32,109 nt of DNA from an uncultured Bacteroidota bacterium. GTDB lineage: Bacteria; Bacteroidota; Bacteroidia; Bacteroidales; CG2-30-32-10. The translations under genes were made by a program, and so were the position numbers. Below are positions 15,714 to 24,144 of this stretch, one piece after another. The DNA is taken from NCBI GenBank assembly GCA_903889915.1, contig CAISZK010000201.1, forward strand, positions 1-32,109, given 5' to 3'. A model generated the notes under the pieces. That model made no database searches, was not told the origin of the DNA, and was given only the letters and a program-made list of their open reading frames with translations. Within the stretch, counting starts at the first letter, position 1, and each line of letters begins with the position of its first letter.

Positions 15714-16847
15714 TCAGCAGGCTTTCTCCACGGCATCAATCATGCTTTTCCACGAATACTTTTCTTTCTCCAGACTCGCATTTGCAGAAAATTCTTGTTC
15801 TTTATTTTCCGAATAGAAAGTTAGAATTGCGGCGGATATTTCGGAAATAACAGGGTTGACAACATAGCCCACTTTACCATGTGGAACAATTTCGGAAAGT
15901 CCTCCAACATCAGTAACGATCATAGGTTTGCAAAAATGATAGGCAATTTGTGTCACCCCGCTTTGAGTGGCATCTTTGTAAGGTTGCACAACTATATCCG
16001 CAGCACAAAAATATTCTGCAACTTTTTCATCAGGTATGAAATCATTGTGCATGATCACAAATTCTTCAAGTTTGTGTTTTTTGATGATCTCAAAATAAGG
16101 TTTATTATCAGTGTAAAATTCACCTGCCACAAGCAACCGCAGTGACTTGTCTTTCTCCAGACAAGCTGGAAAAGCTTCGAGTAAAAGATCAAGTCCTTTA
16201 TAGTCCCTGATAAAGCCAAAGAACAACATATATTTTAAAGAAGGATCGAGTGATAGTTTTTCCTTTGCAATCTCTTTTGGTATGATAGCCCCAAAGTTAT
16301 CGTACAATGGATGCGGACAGAATATCTTTGGCTTCTTAGAATCGAAAGTTTCAAGATCAGTTAAAACTGACTTCGACATGGCAACAAAGCCATCAACAGA
16401 TTTCACAAAATAATTAGCAAGGAGCCTGTCCCCTCCCCTTTTCTCGTGAGGAATAATGTTATCAATAATCGAAATGATCCTGGTAAATTTATTTTTCTTA
16501 ATGATGCGTGCAATCTTTCCAAAACAAGGTGCCATGAATGGCATCCAGAATTTGATAATTACTATATCTGGTCTCTGTCGCCGTATTTTATTCCCGACTT
16601 TTAGCCAATTAAAAGGGTTGACAGAATTCACTGAAACTTCAATGTGCAGGTCAGCGGGTGCAGGGCTTTCAGAATATTGTGTTTTCCCCGGAAAAAGAAA
16701 GGAAGGATATTGCAGGCTGAATGTTTCAATAGTCACATCATCACCATTAGCCATGAATGCTTTTGCAAGGCGTTCATTGTAGGTGGCAAGTCCACCTCTT
16801 AACGGATATGCTGAACCAATGATGACTATTTTTCGTTTTCCGGTCAT
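15714..16847 (-). CDS. Glycosyltransferase family 4 (GT-B)
   Basis: 377 residues, GT-B fold. The N-terminal domain begins KIVIIGSAYPLRGGLATYNE, the glycine-rich donor/acceptor loop of GT4 enzymes. The C-terminal domain has LFFGFIRDYKGLDLLLEAF, LRLLVAGEFY, FIPDEKVAEYFCAADIVVQPY, and the nucleotide-binding stretch TQSGVTQIAYHFCKPMIVTD followed by GGLSEIV. It would move a sugar from a nucleotide donor to a lipid-linked or cytoplasmic acceptor on the inner face of the inner membrane. The sugar is unknown; nearby GDP-heptose genes make a heptosyl or mannosyl role possible but this is inference. No signal peptide or TM segment. Confidence 0.9.
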   Translation of the reverse strand: MTGKRKIVIIGSAYPLRGGLATYNERLAKAFMANGDDVTIETFSLQYPSFLFPGKTQYSESPAPADLHIEVSVNSVNPFNWLKVGNKIRRQRPDIVIIKFWMPFMAPCFGKIARIIKKNKFTRIISIIDNIIPHEKRGGDRLLANYFVKSVDGFVAMSKSVLTDLETFDSKKPKIFCPHPLYDNFGAIIPKEIAKEKLSLDPSLKYMLFFGFIRDYKGLDLLLEAFPACLEKDKSLRLLVAGEFYTDNKPYFEIIKKHKLEEFVIMHNDFIPDEKVAEYFCAADIVVQPYKDATQSGVTQIAYHFCKPMIVTDVGGLSEIVPHGKVGYVVNPVISEISAAILTFYSENKEQEFSANASLEKEKYSWKSMIDAVEKAC

Positions 16848-17001
16848 TCGCGTTATTTCTTTTTAAAAAGACTACTGATAGGGGGATTATTACAGTTATG
16901 AATTTAATGTGAAAAGTAAGTTGCTATGATAACTTCAAATGATTATTGTAATTTCAAATTACCAATGCAACAAAAGTTATCTGATCTGCCAGGTTCATTA
17001 C

Positions 17002-17943
17002 TTAAGATATCCCAAGTTTTTTTTCTATCAGGTAAATATTTCTTTCCGTAGAGTTGCGTGAAACCATTTCAGCAATGAACCCTGTAAGGAACATTTGAGC
17101 ACCAATTATCATGCATAGCAATCCGAAAAAGAACAAAGGTCTTTCTGTCATTTTATAACTTGCAAAAACAATTTTCGCGTAAGCAAGATAGGCAGCAATG
17201 ATAAATCCTGCGAGGAAAAGAAAAGTTCCCCAAAGGCCAAAGAAGTGCATAGGGCGCTTTCCGAATTTTCCAACAAAAGATATTGACATGAGATCCAGCG
17301 GGCCATTAATAAATCTGGAGAATCCGAATTTTGTTTTTCCGAATTTGCGCTCTCGGTGAATTACTACCTTCTCTCCTATTTTTGTAAAACCTGCCCATTT
17401 TGCAATAACAGGAATATACCTGTGCATCTCTCCATATACTTCAATGCATTTGACAACATCATTTCTGTAGGCTTTCAAACCGCAGTTAAAATCATGAAGT
17501 TTGATTTTGCTCATGCGACGTGCAGCCCAATTGAATAATTTAGTGGGTAAAGTTTTTGAAATAGGATCATATCGTTTTTTCTTCCACCCTGAGACAAGAT
17601 CAAATCCATCTTCTTTGATCATTCTGTAGAGTTCCGGAATTTCATCAGGCGAATCCTGCAAATCGGAATCCATTGTTATAACGACATCTCCCAGCGCTTC
17701 CTGGAAGCCGCAATTGAGAGCCGCTGATTTGCCATAGTTTCGTCTGAATTTTATTCCTTTTATATTTTCATTTTTGGAAGTGAGTTCTTCGATGACATTC
17801 CATGATTTGTCCTTGCTGCCATCGTCAACAAAGATGATCTCATAAGAAAATTTATGCTCAGTCATTACTTTTACAATCCATTCGGAGAGTTCACCAAGCG
17901 ACTCTTCTTCACTAAAAAGTGGAATGACCACTGAAATATCCAT
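17002..17943 (-). CDS. Glycosyltransferase family 2, DPM1/GtrB-like with two C-terminal TM segments
   Basis: 313 residues. The GT-A domain starts ISVVIPLFSEEESL, with FVDDGSKDKSW (Asp40-Asp41) and the metal motif MDSDLQDSPDE (Asp92, Asp94). Two membrane segments follow near residues 230-256 (LWGTFLFLAGFIIAAYLAYA) and 268-292 (FFFGLLCMIIGAQMFLTGFI). This layout matches enzymes making polyprenyl-phosphate sugars at the inner membrane (GtrB, ArnC, DPM1 relatives). The donor is not evident. It begins 8 bases after the DUF4199 stop, so the two genes are probably co-transcribed, a pairing I recall as common in Bacteroidota. Confidence 0.9.
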   Translation of the reverse strand: MDISVVIPLFSEEESLGELSEWIVKVMTEHKFSYEIIFVDDGSKDKSWNVIEELTSKNENIKGIKFRRNYGKSAALNCGFQEALGDVVITMDSDLQDSPDEIPELYRMIKEDGFDLVSGWKKKRYDPISKTLPTKLFNWAARRMSKIKLHDFNCGLKAYRNDVVKCIEVYGEMHRYIPVIAKWAGFTKIGEKVVIHRERKFGKTKFGFSRFINGPLDLMSISFVGKFGKRPMHFFGLWGTFLFLAGFIIAAYLAYAKIVFASYKMTERPLFFFGLLCMIIGAQMFLTGFIAEMVSRNSTERNIYLIEKKLGIS

Positions 17944-17951
17944 GTGTAATT

Positions 17952-18500
17952 TTATTTAAAGTTACTCTCGAACGAATTATCTTTTTTCTGTGTGAAAATT
18001 GAAATAATAAGAGATGCAATAAAACAACCGAATGTCATTCCAAGAACTGTAAACAATGACATGATCCAGGGTTGGACAAACATCCTTGTATAGTGCATAC
18101 TCTGCTCAATAATTTCGGGAGTAAATCTGGGATCACTTGCCATTGCTTCTTCTTTTTTACGCAGTATCTCACTTATAAGATCTGTGTCAATAAATTTTGC
18201 AAAGAAAAAGAAATAAATGGAAAACAGGATAGCACAGAAAAGTCCAATAAGTACTCCTGTTCCCAGTGATTGACCGTAAGAAATAAACCCGTTATTAATC
18301 TTCTTTCTGTAATTCAATATTCCAAATACAATTCCAACTATCATTATGATCATAGAAAGATAGCGAATAAAACTGTCCGTTTCTACATTGAGCATGTAAA
18401 AAAGTAAGGAGAGGATAATTTGAATCACTCCTAATATCAAACCATAATTTAATGCATTATGGGAAACGGTGACTTTTTTTTCAGGTGTTTGTTGTTCCAT
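17952..18500 (-). CDS. DUF4199-family membrane protein
   Basis: 182 residues with four hydrophobic segments: ~15-37 (ALNYGLILGVIQIILSLLFY), ~45-63, ~78-104 (GTGVLIGLFCAILFSIYFFFF) and ~145-168. The YRKKINNGFISYGQSLGTG stretch between TM2 and TM3 is the DUF4199 hallmark. Function is unknown. It is the first gene of a two-gene unit with the GT2 gene. An upstream -7 box fits a ~20-base leader. Confidence 0.85.
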   Translation of the reverse strand: MEQQTPEKKVTVSHNALNYGLILGVIQIILSLLFYMLNVETDSFIRYLSMIIMIVGIVFGILNYRKKINNGFISYGQSLGTGVLIGLFCAILFSIYFFFFAKFIDTDLISEILRKKEEAMASDPRFTPEIIEQSMHYTRMFVQPWIMSLFTVLGMTFGCFIASLIISIFTQKKDNSFESNFK

Positions 18501-18525
18501 ATAATTTCAGTTTACATAACTCTTG

Positions 18526-18533
18526 CAAATGTA
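18526..18533 (-). promoter_or_regulatory. Candidate -7 promoter box of the DUF4199-GT2 unit
   Basis: The minus strand reads TACATTTG (TAnnTTTG), 25 bases ahead of the ATG. No -33 TTG found at the usual spacing. Confidence 0.4.
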
Positions 18534-18593
18534 ATAAATTGTTCAGACTGTAAATTATTTTTTGAGAAATAATGCACGAGCCGAAATTTTTAA

Positions 18594-18601
18594 TACTTTT
18601 G
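18594..18601 (+). promoter_or_regulatory. Promoter -7 box of the SRP RNA gene
   Basis: TACTTTTG matches TAnnTTTG and ends 4 bases before the GGGTAAG that starts the SRP RNA stem, the spacing expected for a -7 element. Confidence 0.6.
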
Positions 18602-18605
18602 CAGC

Positions 18606-18702
18606 GGGTAAGTCTTATACGACCAGCTCCTGTTCAACTCCCCCAGGTTCGGAAGGAAGCAAGGGTAAAATGGTCGAGCGGTGCGATATAAGGGGCTTAC
18701 CC
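18606..18702 (+). ncRNA. ffs: Small signal recognition particle RNA (4.5S type)
   Basis: About 97 bases. The conserved apical domain is clear: CCCAGGTTCGGAAGGAAGCA followed by AGGGTAAAATGG, with the GGAA tetraloop at 18651-18654 and the asymmetric loop bases around it. The ends pair as GGGTAAG (18606-18612) with CTTACCC (18696-18702), and further in TTATA with TATAA. It lacks an Alu domain. The RNA binds Ffh and directs ribosomes to the membrane. A -7 box is immediately upstream and a T-run immediately downstream. Confidence 0.96.
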
Positions 18703-18711
18703 TTTTTTTTT
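18696..18711 (+). terminator. T-run terminator of SRP RNA
   Basis: The closing stem arm CTTACCC is followed directly by nine T (18703-18711). The long terminal helix of the SRP RNA itself serves as the terminator stem. Confidence 0.75.
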
Positions 18712-18712
18712 G

Positions 18713-18790
18713 TGATTTTTGATTTTTGATTTGAGATTTCTCAGAACTTTTACATTTTGAATTTGTAATTTTGCATTTTACATTTTTATG
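18713..18790. repeat. Degenerate GATTTTT and ATTTTAC repeats
   Basis: TGATTTTTGATTTTTGATTTG (18713-18735, interrupted) and ATTTTGCATTTTACATTTTT (about 18767-18787). They resemble the blocks at 2470-2510 and 6408-6470. No gene is seen. Confidence 0.65.
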
Positions 18791-18875
18791 ATTTGAGATT
18801 ATTTAATAGCTGTCATTATCAATGCCACTATTGAGATTTCAGCAAAGATTAAATCATTAAATAATTAACGTAAAT

Positions 18876-18910
18876 TTGACACGACAGCAGACTCTTTATT
18901 TGTAAATTTG
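18876..18910 (+). promoter_or_regulatory. Candidate promoter of the YciO/Sua5 gene
   Basis: TAAATTTG (18903-18910) fits the -7 consensus and TTG (18876-18878) may be the -33, though 24 bases apart is long. Expected leader is ~16 bases to the ATG at 18932. The box overlaps the alternative TTG start at 18908, which argues against that start. Confidence 0.45.
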
Positions 18911-18931
18911 AATATCAGAAAAAGTTCACCA

Positions 18932-19552
18932 ATGTTAATTCGCATCTATCCTGAAAACCCCAACAGCCGGCACATTCAACAGGTCGTGGAATGCCTGCAC
19001 GATGGTGGTATTATTATCTACCCTACGGATACGGTTTATGGAATTGGTTGCGACATTTTTCAACACAAAGCTGTGGAACGTATCGCACAGTTGAAAGACA
19101 TCAGACCTGATAAAGCCAACTTTTCATTCATCTGTTACGACCTTAGCCATATTTCTGATTTCACAAAACAGATCAGTAACCCCATTTATAAATTGATGAA
19201 GAGGACGCTTCCCGGTCCATTTACGTTTATTTTAAACAGTAGCAGTAAAGTTCCTAAACTTTTTGAAAGCAAAAAGAAAACGGTTGGTATCCGTGTTCCT
19301 GATAATTTAATTGCAAGGCAAATCGTGAATGAACTTGGAAATCCTATCATGAGTACTTCAGTTAAAGGTGAGGAGGAAAACATTGAAACGATCACCGATC
19401 CTGAATTAATTTATGAACGTTACAAGGACCTTGTAGATATTGTTATTGATGGTGGCTTCGGCGGGATCGAGCCTTCTACAATTATTGATTGCACCCATGA
19501 TGAGTACGAGATCATCAGGCAGGGAAAGGGAATCATTGAAGATTATTTGTGA
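18932..19552 (+). CDS. YrdC/Sua5-fold protein, YciO subfamily (putative threonylcarbamoyl-AMP synthase)
   Basis: 206 residues from ATG 18932; an upstream in-frame TTG at 18908 lies inside a promoter-like box and is not preferred. The fold is clear: IIIYPTDTVYGIGCDIFQ, RPDKANFSFICYDLS, LMKRTLPGPFTFIL, KTVGIRVPDN, NPIMSTSVK and PSTIIDCT. The FSFICYDLSHIS segment and the length match YciO rather than the longer Sua5 proteins. Sua5/TsaC makes threonylcarbamoyl-AMP for t6A37 in tRNA; whether YciO relatives do this in vivo is less certain. It is convergent with the next gene and shares a bidirectional terminator. Confidence 0.87.
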   Translation: MLIRIYPENPNSRHIQQVVECLHDGGIIIYPTDTVYGIGCDIFQHKAVERIAQLKDIRPDKANFSFICYDLSHISDFTKQISNPIYKLMKRTLPGPFTFILNSSSKVPKLFESKKKTVGIRVPDNLIARQIVNELGNPIMSTSVKGEEENIETITDPELIYERYKDLVDIVIDGGFGGIEPSTIIDCTHDEYEIIRQGKGIIEDYL

Positions 19553-19642
19553 AAATCCCCGTAAAAATTCCAAGCCCCAAATTCCAATTTAAAGACTTAA
19601 GGCTTTTGGTTTGTAAGGGCGTTTTTAGATGATATTATGCAC

Positions 19643-19676
19643 AAAAAAAGCTGTCATTGAATGACAGCTTTTTTTT
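19643..19676. terminator. Bidirectional intrinsic terminator
   Basis: An A-run (19643-19649), the stem GCTGTCAT / ATGACAGC (19650-19657 with 19661-19668, loop TGA) and a T-run (19669-19676). It works in both directions: for the YciO gene on the plus strand and for the small exported protein at 19691 on the minus strand. Confidence 0.92.
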
Positions 19677-19690
19677 CATCTCTTTCCAAT

Positions 19691-20200
19691 TTAATTATCC
19701 TGATGATCATGCAACTTGGGATCTGGCTTGTAATCGGTCGTATCTTTATTTAAAGCGATGATACTTGAATAACCAAAATGACCATCGAAACTAAAGTATT
19801 TTAAACGGTAATAGGTAACTTTCGTATCAAGATTAGGGTCTTCATAAGAGTAGTCATTTACTCTAAGACTTTTGCCAGCGCCTTTTACATATCCTATTTC
19901 TTTAAAATTTGTGCTGTCAGTTGATTTCTCTGTTATGTAGAAATTGACGTTCAATTCTGAAGCAGTACGCCAATTTAACACCACTTTACTATCTGTTTTC
20001 TTGCACGAAAAATATATTAGTTCTACTGCAGGATTATCAACAACGGGAGAAACCTGTGTTGTCATTGCAACAGGTATTGTAATCTGACAAGACACTTTTC
20101 TTATGGTCATTTCATCTGAGGCCTGTAGTTTAGTAAACAAAAGTACAACAAACGTGATGAAGAATATTTTCAGAAAAATTTTAAAACGAAGACTGTTCAT
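19691..20200 (-). CDS. Small exported Fn3-like protein without sorting domain
   Basis: 169 residues with an N-terminal hydrophobic signal (FLKIFFITFVVLLFTKLQAS). Residues ~60-150 match the Ig/Fn3-like domain that normally sits just before the T9SS sorting domain in large Bacteroidota secreted proteins: VVLNWRTASELNVNFYITEK, STDSTNFKEIGYVKGAGKS, YSYEDPN and TYYRLKYFSFDGHFGYSSII. Here it ends in a polar tail (KPDPKLHDHQDN) with no sorting domain, so it is either a free-standing module or a remnant of a larger gene. The reading frame itself is intact and ends at its own terminator. Confidence 0.8.
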   Translation of the reverse strand: MNSLRFKIFLKIFFITFVVLLFTKLQASDEMTIRKVSCQITIPVAMTTQVSPVVDNPAVELIYFSCKKTDSKVVLNWRTASELNVNFYITEKSTDSTNFKEIGYVKGAGKSLRVNDYSYEDPNLDTKVTYYRLKYFSFDGHFGYSSIIALNKDTTDYKPDPKLHDHQDN

Positions 20201-20650
20201 TTCTTTTTTTTTGGTTTTATACGCATGTCAATTAAAAATGTTTTACTTTTTTTCATGTTGTTTTACAAGTAAAATTTTTAGAGAAAAAAACACCATAAAT
20301 TTGATCCCTTACAAAATTACAAAAATAGCCTGTTCTATTTTGCTCCAATATTAAATTATTATTGCTTGCTCCACATGTAAAAGTAACAATAAAAAAGGTC
20401 GCTAACATCAGTGTTTCTGCTGAATTCTATCATAATTTTAGTTGTCATAAATAAGTAAAAGTACGCTCTTTTTATCCCGATAATTTAATTTGATTTTAAT
20501 AACCTACTTGGATTTATTGAATTTCATTAACAAAATGTAAAAAAGTGGTGTCTGTGCCAACAAAAAAAAACGCCAATCTCAATGTATAAATAACGCTCAA
20601 TCAACCAGAAAAAATTTATTAACAAAATAGTACTCATAAAATTCTCTCTA
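20201..20650. other. AT-rich intergenic region, no gene seen
   Basis: Divergent spacer between the small Fn3-like gene (minus) and susC (plus). It is strongly AT-rich with A- and T-runs. I find no tRNA, no ORF with coding character and no clear palindrome. The susC promoter candidate lies just beyond it. Confidence 0.6.
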
Positions 20651-20653
20651 ATA

Positions 20654-20686
20654 TTGGAGTCATTTGAGAATATGTTGATATATTTG
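20654..20686 (+). promoter_or_regulatory. Candidate promoter of the susC-susD operon
   Basis: TTG (20654-20656), 22 bases, then TATATTTG (20679-20686), fitting the -33/-7 consensus with slightly long spacing. It gives a ~65-base leader before the susC ATG. No sigma/anti-sigma pair or hybrid two-component regulator gene is adjacent. Confidence 0.45.
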
Positions 20687-20703
20687 TCATAACAAAACAG
20701 AGG

Positions 20704-20724
20704 TGCTCATTTTTCTTTTGAGCA
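20704..20724 (+). promoter_or_regulatory. Leader hairpin upstream of susC
   Basis: TGCTCA (20704-20709) pairs perfectly with TGAGCA (20719-20724) around a 9-base U-rich loop, within the predicted 5' leader, 33 bases before the start codon. It could affect mRNA stability or translation; the role is unproven. Confidence 0.4.
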
Positions 20725-20757
20725 AAATAAACTTATAATTAACTAAAATCTTTAAAC

Positions 20758-23700
20758 ATGAAAAAAATTACTCTTTTACTAGGAGTACTCTTTTTGTGCA
20801 CCACAGCGATGTTTGCACAAAAGACGATTACAGGGAAGGTGACCAGCAAACTTGATGGTAGCGCCTTGCCCGGAGTTACGGTTGTAGTAAAAGGATCCAC
20901 AACCGGTACCATCACAGATGCGGATGGCAAGTACAAACTTTCAGTTCCAGCAACAGCGGCAACGCTGACTTTTACCTTCATTGGTATGGTGTCACAAGAC
21001 GTAGAAATTGGTACAAAAACAGCAATTGACGTTGTGCTTGTACCAAGTGCAACTCAATTAGAAGGAATGGTGGTAACAGCTCTGGGTGTGACAAGAGAAA
21101 AGAAATCTCTTGGATATTCGACGCAGGAAGTCAAAGGAGACCTTGTTTCGAATGTTGCGACAGACAATGTTACAAATGCATTATCCGGAAAGATTGCCGG
21201 TATTCAGGTTACAAAGACAACAAACATGGGCGGATCCACAAATATTATTCTTCGTGGAAGCAAGTCATTGACCGGTGACAACCAGGTTTTGTTTGTAGTT
21301 GATGGTGTTCCTGTAAATAATCAGGTAACGAATTCACGAAATCAAACGGAAGCAGGCATTGGTTACGATTATGGAAATGCTGCATCAGATATCAATCCTG
21401 ATGACATTGAATCCGTAAACGTTCTGAAAGGCGCTGCTGCTACTGCTCTCTATGGTTCAAGAGCCGCCAACGGTGTCATTATGATCACAACGAAAAAAGG
21501 TGCTGGCGCTATCGGAACTGGTAAAAAAGGAATTGGTATTACAATTAATTCAGGAGTTACTATCGGTTTTGTTGATAAAAGTACCTTCCCTGAATATCAA
21601 AATAAATACGGCGCCGGTTATGGAAAGTATTATGGAGATAACGGAGATGCATACTTTAATACATATCCTGCCTCTGCTTTCGGACAAACAGGTCCTGACC
21701 AATTATGGGTTCCTACTACTGAAGACGCTTCTTTCGGCGCTCCTTTTGATCCAAGCATGTTGGTATATCAATGGGATGCTGTTGATCCGCAATCACCAAA
21801 TTATCAAAAAGCAACTCCATGGAAAGCTGCTGATAACGGGCCTATCACATTTTTCAAAACTCCTGTGACATTAAATAATAGTATTGCTATTGAAAATGCA
21901 TTCGATAAGGGCTCATACAGGTTGTCATACACAAATTACAATCAGGATGGCCTGATGCCTAACAGTACATTGAAGAAAAATAATATTTTATTAAACGGCA
22001 CATGGAATGTCACTGATAAACTCACTGCTACAGGTTCTGCAAATTATATTGTTGAGAATGCCATTGGAAGAAATTCCACTGGTTACAGTGATAATATTCT
22101 CGGTTCTTTCCGTCAATGGAACGAGACCAATGTTGACATCAAAGAACAATGGGATTTATACAATCTGACAAAAAGAAATACAACATGGAATTATGCCGAT
22201 CCTACGGACCCAGGAGCAGGCCCTATTTATTGGGACAATTACTACTGGACACGTTATGAAAATTACGAATCAGACGGAAGAAACCGTTTTATCGGAAATT
22301 TATCATTGGATTATAAAGTTACCAAATGGTTTGATATTTTCGGTCGTATTTCAGGTGATGAGTATTCCACTTTACAGGAAGAAAGAAGAGCTGTCGGAAG
22401 TATCGGCACTCCATTTGGCGTTGGTACCGGTGCTGACGGAAGTATTGATCAAAACAATGAACAATCAGGTTACCTCAGGAGAGACATTAATTATAGTGAG
22501 TATAACTACGATTTAATGGGCAACTTCAACAAAGATATTACCAAAGACCTTAGCTTTAAAGGCATCCTTGGATTGAATATCAGAAGGACTGATTATAAAA
22601 GAACCATTGCATCAACAAGCGGCGGTTTGGTTGTTCCTGAATTATATTCCTTACAGAACAGTGTAGGTCCACTGCCATTAACAAAAGAAGCTGCTCAATT
22701 AGTAGGTGTAAATGGCGTTTACGCAAGCGGTTCATTTGGATACAAAAGCATCGTTTACCTGGACGTTACCGCCAGAAGAGATCAGTCATCAACATTACCA
22801 AAGGCAAATAATTCTTATTATTATCCTTCTGTTTCCGGTAGTTTTGTTTTTACAAATGTACTTCCTCAAAAGGATTGGTTATCTTATGGAAAAGTACGTC
22901 TGAATTATGCAAGCGTCGGTAATAGCGCATCATTTGATCAACTGGTTGATAATTATCAAATATTAACTCCATTCAACAGCCCAATGACAGCCGTTGAAAC
23001 CACACAGAAAGATTCAGTTCTGAAACCTGAAAAAACAAATAGTTTAGAAGGTGGTCTGGAAATGTATTTCTTCAAAAGAAGAATAGGTTTTGATTTGGCT
23101 TTGTATAACACAAAAACCACTAACCAGATTCTTCCTCTTGCAGTTTCAAAAGCAACTGGATTTACATACAAAGATATCAATGCCGGTGAAATTCAAAACA
23201 AAGGTATTGAGTTAACCTTAACAGGTATTCCTCTCCAGACTAAAAATTTCAAATGGAATGTAACTCTTAACTGGGCCACAAATAAAAACCAGGTTGTTTC
23301 ATTGTTGCCTGGTGTAGATAATATGCAATTAGGTTCTTTCCAGGGTGGAGTTACAATTAACGCTCAGGTTGGTCAGCCTTATGGTGTGATTGAAGGAACC
23401 GATTATACTTATTATTATGATAAGGATGGGACACCTCATAAAATTATTGATGCTGCAACAGGATTACCTGTGCCAACTTCCACTTCAGATAAAGTGCTTG
23501 GTAAGATGACCCCTGACTGGACCGGTGGTATCACCAATACTTTCACCTACAAAAACTGGGCATTTAGTTTCTTAATTGATTGCCAAAAAGGCGGAAGCAT
23601 TTTCTCACTCGACATGTATTATGGATTAGCTGATGGTATTTACAAGGAAACTGATTATGTCAATGATCTTGGCAACCCTGTCAGAAATCCTGTAAATTAT

Positions 23701-24132
23701 GTTGACCCCAACGATTACAGCCTTGGATGGACCAATGCTGATGCAGGTGGTTACATTGAAGAAGGAGTAAATCTTTCAACCAATTCTCAGGGACAAGTTG
23801 TTTCGACTCCTAACAAAACAAGACTTGACGCAAGCAGTACATACGGCTTCGGTTATCTTGTTGAACCAAACAAAGGTTTCGTTTATGATGCAAGTTATGT
23901 AAAACTAAGAGAAGTTAGTTTATCTTATTCTTTACCATCTGCACTTCTGAAAAAATGCTTTATTACAGGCGCTACTTTCAGTCTGGTTGCTGCAAACCCA
24001 TGGATCATTTACAAGAATCTGCCTCATGCCGATCCTGAATCAGGTCTTGGAGCCGGAAACATGCAAGGGTATTCTACCGGTTCTTTACCATCAACACGTG
24101 ACTTTGGATTTAACGTAAAACTCACCTTCTAA
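20758..24132 (+). CDS. SusC/RagA-family TonB-dependent outer-membrane transporter
   Basis: 1124 residues, normal for the family. A signal peptide covers 1-20 (ending MFA). A carboxypeptidase-D regulatory-like domain follows at ~22-96 (TITGKVTSKLDGSALPGVTV). A TonB-box-like stretch LEGMVVTALGVTRE is near 101-114. The plug domain carries NALSGKIAGIQVTKT, ILRGSKSLTGDNQVLFVVDG and ESVNVLKGAAATALYGSRAA, NGVIMITTKKG. The rest is a 22-strand barrel ending FGFNVKLTF. It imports a bound nutrient through the outer membrane with TonB/ExbBD energy and pairs with the SusD lipoprotein encoded 12 bases downstream. The substrate is unknown because no glycosidase or peptidase gene is attached. Coding base use is more even than in the AT-rich spacer before it. 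Confidence 0.97.
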   Translation: MKKITLLLGVLFLCTTAMFAQKTITGKVTSKLDGSALPGVTVVVKGSTTGTITDADGKYKLSVPATAATLTFTFIGMVSQDVEIGTKTAIDVVLVPSATQLEGMVVTALGVTREKKSLGYSTQEVKGDLVSNVATDNVTNALSGKIAGIQVTKTTNMGGSTNIILRGSKSLTGDNQVLFVVDGVPVNNQVTNSRNQTEAGIGYDYGNAASDINPDDIESVNVLKGAAATALYGSRAANGVIMITTKKGAGAIGTGKKGIGITINSGVTIGFVDKSTFPEYQNKYGAGYGKYYGDNGDAYFNTYPASAFGQTGPDQLWVPTTEDASFGAPFDPSMLVYQWDAVDPQSPNYQKATPWKAADNGPITFFKTPVTLNNSIAIENAFDKGSYRLSYTNYNQDGLMPNSTLKKNNILLNGTWNVTDKLTATGSANYIVENAIGRNSTGYSDNILGSFRQWNETNVDIKEQWDLYNLTKRNTTWNYADPTDPGAGPIYWDNYYWTRYENYESDGRNRFIGNLSLDYKVTKWFDIFGRISGDEYSTLQEERRAVGSIGTPFGVGTGADGSIDQNNEQSGYLRRDINYSEYNYDLMGNFNKDITKDLSFKGILGLNIRRTDYKRTIASTSGGLVVPELYSLQNSVGPLPLTKEAAQLVGVNGVYASGSFGYKSIVYLDVTARRDQSSTLPKANNSYYYPSVSGSFVFTNVLPQKDWLSYGKVRLNYASVGNSASFDQLVDNYQILTPFNSPMTAVETTQKDSVLKPEKTNSLEGGLEMYFFKRRIGFDLALYNTKTTNQILPLAVSKATGFTYKDINAGEIQNKGIELTLTGIPLQTKNFKWNVTLNWATNKNQVVSLLPGVDNMQLGSFQGGVTINAQVGQPYGVIEGTDYTYYYDKDGTPHKIIDAATGLPVPTSTSDKVLGKMTPDWTGGITNTFTYKNWAFSFLIDCQKGGSIFSLDMYYGLADGIYKETDYVNDLGNPVRNPVNYVDPNDYSLGWTNADAGGYIEEGVNLSTNSQGQVVSTPNKTRLDASSTYGFGYLVEPNKGFVYDASYVKLREVSLSYSLPSALLKKCFITGATFSLVAANPWIIYKNLPHADPESGLGAGNMQGYSTGSLPSTRDFGFNVKLTF

Positions 24133-24144
24133 AACTTAAATAAC

